Below, in pieces: positions 60,952-64,000 of a DNA stretch of 64,000 nt (its first letter is position 1; every line of letters starts with the position of its first letter). The notes below the pieces were generated by a model. It had not been told where the DNA came from. It did not search any database and saw nothing but the letters and a program-made list of their open reading frames with translations. The stretch is from Eutreptiella sp. 'Long Island Sound 2002'. Taxonomy: Eukaryota; Euglenozoa; Euglenophyceae; Eutreptiales; Eutreptiaceae. A program made the translations under genes and the position numbers. Location: positions 169,982,286 through 170,046,285 of the forward strand of contig OZ038380.1 of the NCBI GenBank assembly GCA_964036045.1, given 5' to 3'.

Positions 60952-61013
60952 ACTCCCGTCGCTCTGCGGCGAGTACTCTCCTGGGTGTCTACTCCCGTCG
61001 CTCTGCGGCGAGT
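60952..61013. repeat. Duplicated near-palindrome ACTCCCGTCGCTCTGCGGCG
   Basis: The 23-bp sequence ending AGT occurs at 60952-60974 and 60991-61013. Each is an imperfect inverted repeat around TCTG, so each could fold into a small hairpin. Confidence 0.7.
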
Positions 61014-62539
61014 GCATTCATTTTGGTTTAGGTTTCGGCACACGCAGGTTTGGGTTTGGGCACCACTTGCTGCTTCAAATTTCATATGGGGAGCCGCCCC
61101 ACCAGTTACCTAAAAAGTGCATGCACGGGCGCGCAACAAAGCCAAGCACGGTGGGTACGATCAGAGCGGGGGGGGAAATCAGAAGTGGCCCACTACGTCA
61201 CCCCTGCCGTCTCGGGGATCCCCACCGCTTCAGCGCGGGGGGCAAAATCAGAAGTGGTTTCCGCACAGCTGTGCAAAGCAGCCCAGGGTCAGCAAATGGA
61301 ACACAGCTCATGACCGATTCCCCTTGGGTGCCGGGGGTGTAGGTCGCTCCGTAGGGAAGAGGGACGAGGTCGGCCCATGCCGGAAACGCAGGCGGCTGGA
61401 GATTGTTGCGGGCGAAAGTTGCCGGAAACAGGCACGGGCAGCCTAGCAACGATCTGAAGCGCCCGGGGGTGCATCGTCGAGGGGGAGGGGGAGGGGCGGG
61501 GGCGTGCGCGCCATGCTTACCCCGCACGCGCATCTTCGGGACTGCTGTGCCCGGGAGAAAGCACGCGGTTCCCCGTGAACCAGAAGAACCCCCGCAGGCA
61601 GCAATGTGCTCATTCAACTCTTCCCGCGTTGCAACCACCTGAAACGGGCACACACGGGTCCAAACGTCTGGCATAAAAAACAGATGCGTGCAAACCTCTA
61701 CCCAACACCCTTGAGCCCAAAGGCTGCCTAGGATCCACCACGCTCGAGCTTCCGCACCGCGCGCGCACCCATTCCTCGCACAGCGGCTTCCGAAGACGTC
61801 AGCGGTACCTTCGAATGCAACGAACGCAGATGCACGTCGGCTGTCTCCGCGACTGTCTAAGATCCCAGCCAAAGAGACAGCCCAAGCGCTTGCGCCGCCA
61901 GACGCTGCCGCGGTCGTGCCCCGCTGCCGCCTCGTCCTGGTCACAGGCACGGGTCCACGAGGCGGCGGCTGCCGTATTCACGGGCCAGCCACAGGGCGCG
62001 GGCGGGCCGCCGGCAACGCAAACCAAGCTCGCCCATTCACGCCTCCGCCAACTGGCGATGGAGCTGGGGACCGGGGGGAAGGGCCCGCACCGATGCCATG
62101 CAGAACACCCTTTCCAATGACAGGGCCCGCAGAATGCGGCGGCAGGAGAACAACGGTGGCTCTGGCTCTGGCTTATGATAGAGGGGGCACGAGGAGGCCG
62201 CGGGGGGGGGCTTGGCACAAGGCCTTGGGATTCGGTTGTTTGCCTTTGGCGCCGCCTATTGGCCTCTCGCCACTGCTCATCCCGACCCTCTGTGGGTCCG
62301 AACGTGTTTTGGTTGTGTCAACGGAGCCCCCCGGATGACTTGTCCTGTTTAACTACTCCAGGGGTCGGCCGTCCCGGAGACGGGCTGTTGCGCGTGCCGT
62401 TGACCAGGGGCATCCTGATGCACACTCCGAGTCCATGCGGGGGTTTGCTGACTCCAGCACCGGCTTGTGTGCGCTGGTGTGTGCATCTGCGGGATAATTT
62501 TCCCGACAGGGGCTTCCAACAACAGGGGGGGGGCGCAAG
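61014..62539. other. GC-rich sequence with a possible zinc-finger exon
   Basis: On the minus strand, just after CGTTTCAG (61641-61648), an open frame begins VVATREELNEHIAAC, like the second half of a UBZ-type finger (LNEHI-x-x-C). No partner exon supplying the first Cys pair was found. The rest of the interval shows only biased frames. Confidence 0.25.
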
Positions 62540-62616
62540 CAGGTCACAAAGCACTCCACACATGCGCGTCCTGGTATGCATATGCGGCAATGTTCGGCAG
62601 TTCCAATGAGCATCAT
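62540..62616 (-). pseudogene. Cysteine-rich coding fragment, degraded copy
   Basis: The minus strand reads IGTAEHCRICIPGRACVECF, nearly identical to 22550-22610 but without the first C-X2-C pair. It looks like a fragment moved with a repeat. Confidence 0.4.
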
Positions 62617-63800
62617 ACGATTCTCTCATGTGTTCGTCCTCAGCTAGATTTCCACCATTGGCCTGTTTACGACAACACTGGCGTGTTTGCATTGTACAGT
62701 ACAGGTTGGGCGCCCAAAGGGGTCGTGGCTTCACTGTTTCATCTTGCGTACGCCGGCACTACTTGGCCAAATGAGCGAGTTAGGGTGCATTCTTGTGGGG
62801 AACGCACAACAGCGGGGGGAGGGGGGGTCTGGTGGGTCTCGGCTCGCGCCAACGGCGGGGCCCCCCGGCCGTGACCTTACTTTGCCTCACGGCGTGACTG
62901 GTCCCCTGCCTCCGGTTGTCCGGTCTCACAGCGGCCCAGACTGCTAACGATCCCCGAGCCCCCACCGAGGCGCTGGTGGGAGGGCGATGCCGCCGTGCCT
63001 GCGTCGCGCAGGCCCCGGGGGGCACGCCGGGGCACACCATGGGACTATGCCTGGCCCCGCGGGGGGGGGGGGGGAGGACGCCGTGCGAGGCCAGCCCCTC
63101 AGAGGCTCTGTGATCGATGTCTGTTGTCGGTTCTTGCCCCAAGAAGAGCTATGGAAGTTCCGAAAGGTCAGGCAAGTTGCGTAGGGGAGAGGTGGGGGGT
63201 GTCGGTGGTGGCGGTCCGGAGCGGATTGATCCAAAACGGGCGGGGGTGACCGGGGGTGGGGGGGGGGGGGGGGGTAATGGTGGTGATCCAGAGTGATTCG
63301 CCGGTCAGCTTTACCCGTGCTTTGGATCAGTTTGCTCTGGCACACCGCCTTGTGCCGGAATGGTTGTCGTTCTGGCGCCTATGAAACTCGCACCACGCCC
63401 TTGTGGTGTTGCTCGATAAGATGAGACTTAATTAGTTGATTGGATTGGAGTGATAGAGGAACGGACGGACAGCGCTGCGAAAACTGCAAACCAGAGGCAC
63501 TGCACTCCACAGCAAGGCCCAAGTGCATCTCTATTCTTTTATTGGGGGGGTCAAGCCATGACGAGCTGCCAGAGCTTGCTCATCAGAAGGCACTCGAGAA
63601 ATCTCTCGGAATCAAGGATCAGAGCTGTCCAGTGCTACGATTGTCCCACAAGACGGTGTGGTAGCGGACATTACACGTGGTGAGGGTAAGCTGATTCCGA
63701 TACCAGGTCACCAGGATACAAGGCATAAGTGCAGCTCTATTCTCTATGCCAAACCTGGTGAACCCTCAAGACACACACTGCGTCTAGGACGCGCGGGGGG
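62617..63800. other. GC-rich sequence without a supported gene
   Basis: Long G runs near 62815, 63062 and 63260. Frames are biased. A weak duplication of AAGTGCATCTCTATTCT / AAGTGCAGCTCTATTCT lies at 63521 and 63728. Confidence 0.35.
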
Positions 63801-63817
63801 TGGGGGGGTTAGCCATC

Positions 63818-63884
63818 GAGGCTCTGTAAGTGCGCAGGGCGGCACCCCCTGAGGCTCTGTAAGTGCGCAGGGCGGCACCCCCTG
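63818..63884 (+). repeat. 33-bp tandem duplication
   Basis: GAGGCTCTGTAAGTGCGCAG followed by GGCGGCACCCCCT occurs twice in direct succession. Confidence 0.9.
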
Positions 63885-64000
63885 CGCGTGCGACTTCTCA
63901 GGGGGGGATGTCGATTGCCTGTCCACAGACGATTGGGGGACGCAACTCCGGTGGGACTGTCCGTCCCCCTGCCCACGGGCGTTGCGCCAGCCCGTCGGCG
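63885..64000. other. Right edge, nothing recognised
   Basis: No feature is supported. Confidence 0.3.

Overview
The window is a stretch of nuclear genome from a microbial eukaryote, most likely an alga or related protist. I cannot name the lineage from sequence alone. The evidence is: two split genes whose introns are canonical GT-AG (an ERI1-type exonuclease and the tRNA 2'-phosphotransferase TPT1); a secreted, possibly frameshifted pyruvyltransferase/glycosyltransferase; a membrane-bound hybrid histidine kinase; and eukaryotic retrotransposons primed by initiator Met tRNA. Gene density is low. The single-copy flanks are GC-rich and full of long G/C homopolymers, minisatellites and short dispersed repeats. 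No rRNA or CRISPR array is present, and no convincing tRNA gene.

Layout. At 1.4-5.4 kb (minus) lies a four-exon ERI1-like 3'-5' exonuclease. At 6.0-8.3 kb (minus) lies a three-exon TPT1. At 11.1-13.4 kb (plus) a polysaccharide-pyruvyltransferase domain is fused to a DUF707-like glycosyltransferase domain, with one frame change near 12.98 kb. From 13.6 to 25.0 kb there are repeats, TIR elements, a fucosyltransferase-like exon fragment and small cysteine-rich coding fragments. From 25.06 to 49.59 kb there is a three-level nest of retroelements, each level supported by its own target-site duplication (TSD): a 5'-truncated LINE, cut by a 21.8-kb plus-strand Ty3/gypsy element with 713-bp LTRs, itself cut by a 10.8-kb minus-strand Ty3/gypsy element with 532-bp LTRs. 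From 49.6 to 56.7 kb there are minisatellites, diverged tandem repeats and one candidate exon. At 56.8-59.0 kb (minus) lies the histidine kinase. From 59 to 64 kb there are repeats, a probably broken gene and a possible zinc-finger exon.

The most interesting part is the pair of LTR elements. In each, every coding region lies in one reading frame, broken only by single stop codons. The outer element has UGA, UAG and UAG. The inner has UAG, plus a UGA where a tryptophan is expected. The UAG at the end of gag is followed by GGG in both, and neither protease/polymerase region has an upstream ATG of its own. This fits stop-codon readthrough, as in MLV-type gag-pol expression. Both also carry, between protease and reverse transcriptase, a domain with an NPPF motif like that of the N6-adenine-methyltransferase-like domain of DIRS retrotransposons, and both encode a chromodomain. 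The inner gag begins inside the LTR and reads through the primer binding site.

Limits: all homology calls are from recognition of motifs by eye. Exon boundaries were chosen from GT-AG sites that keep the frame and the family consensus. 5' ends, UTRs and expression are not known.
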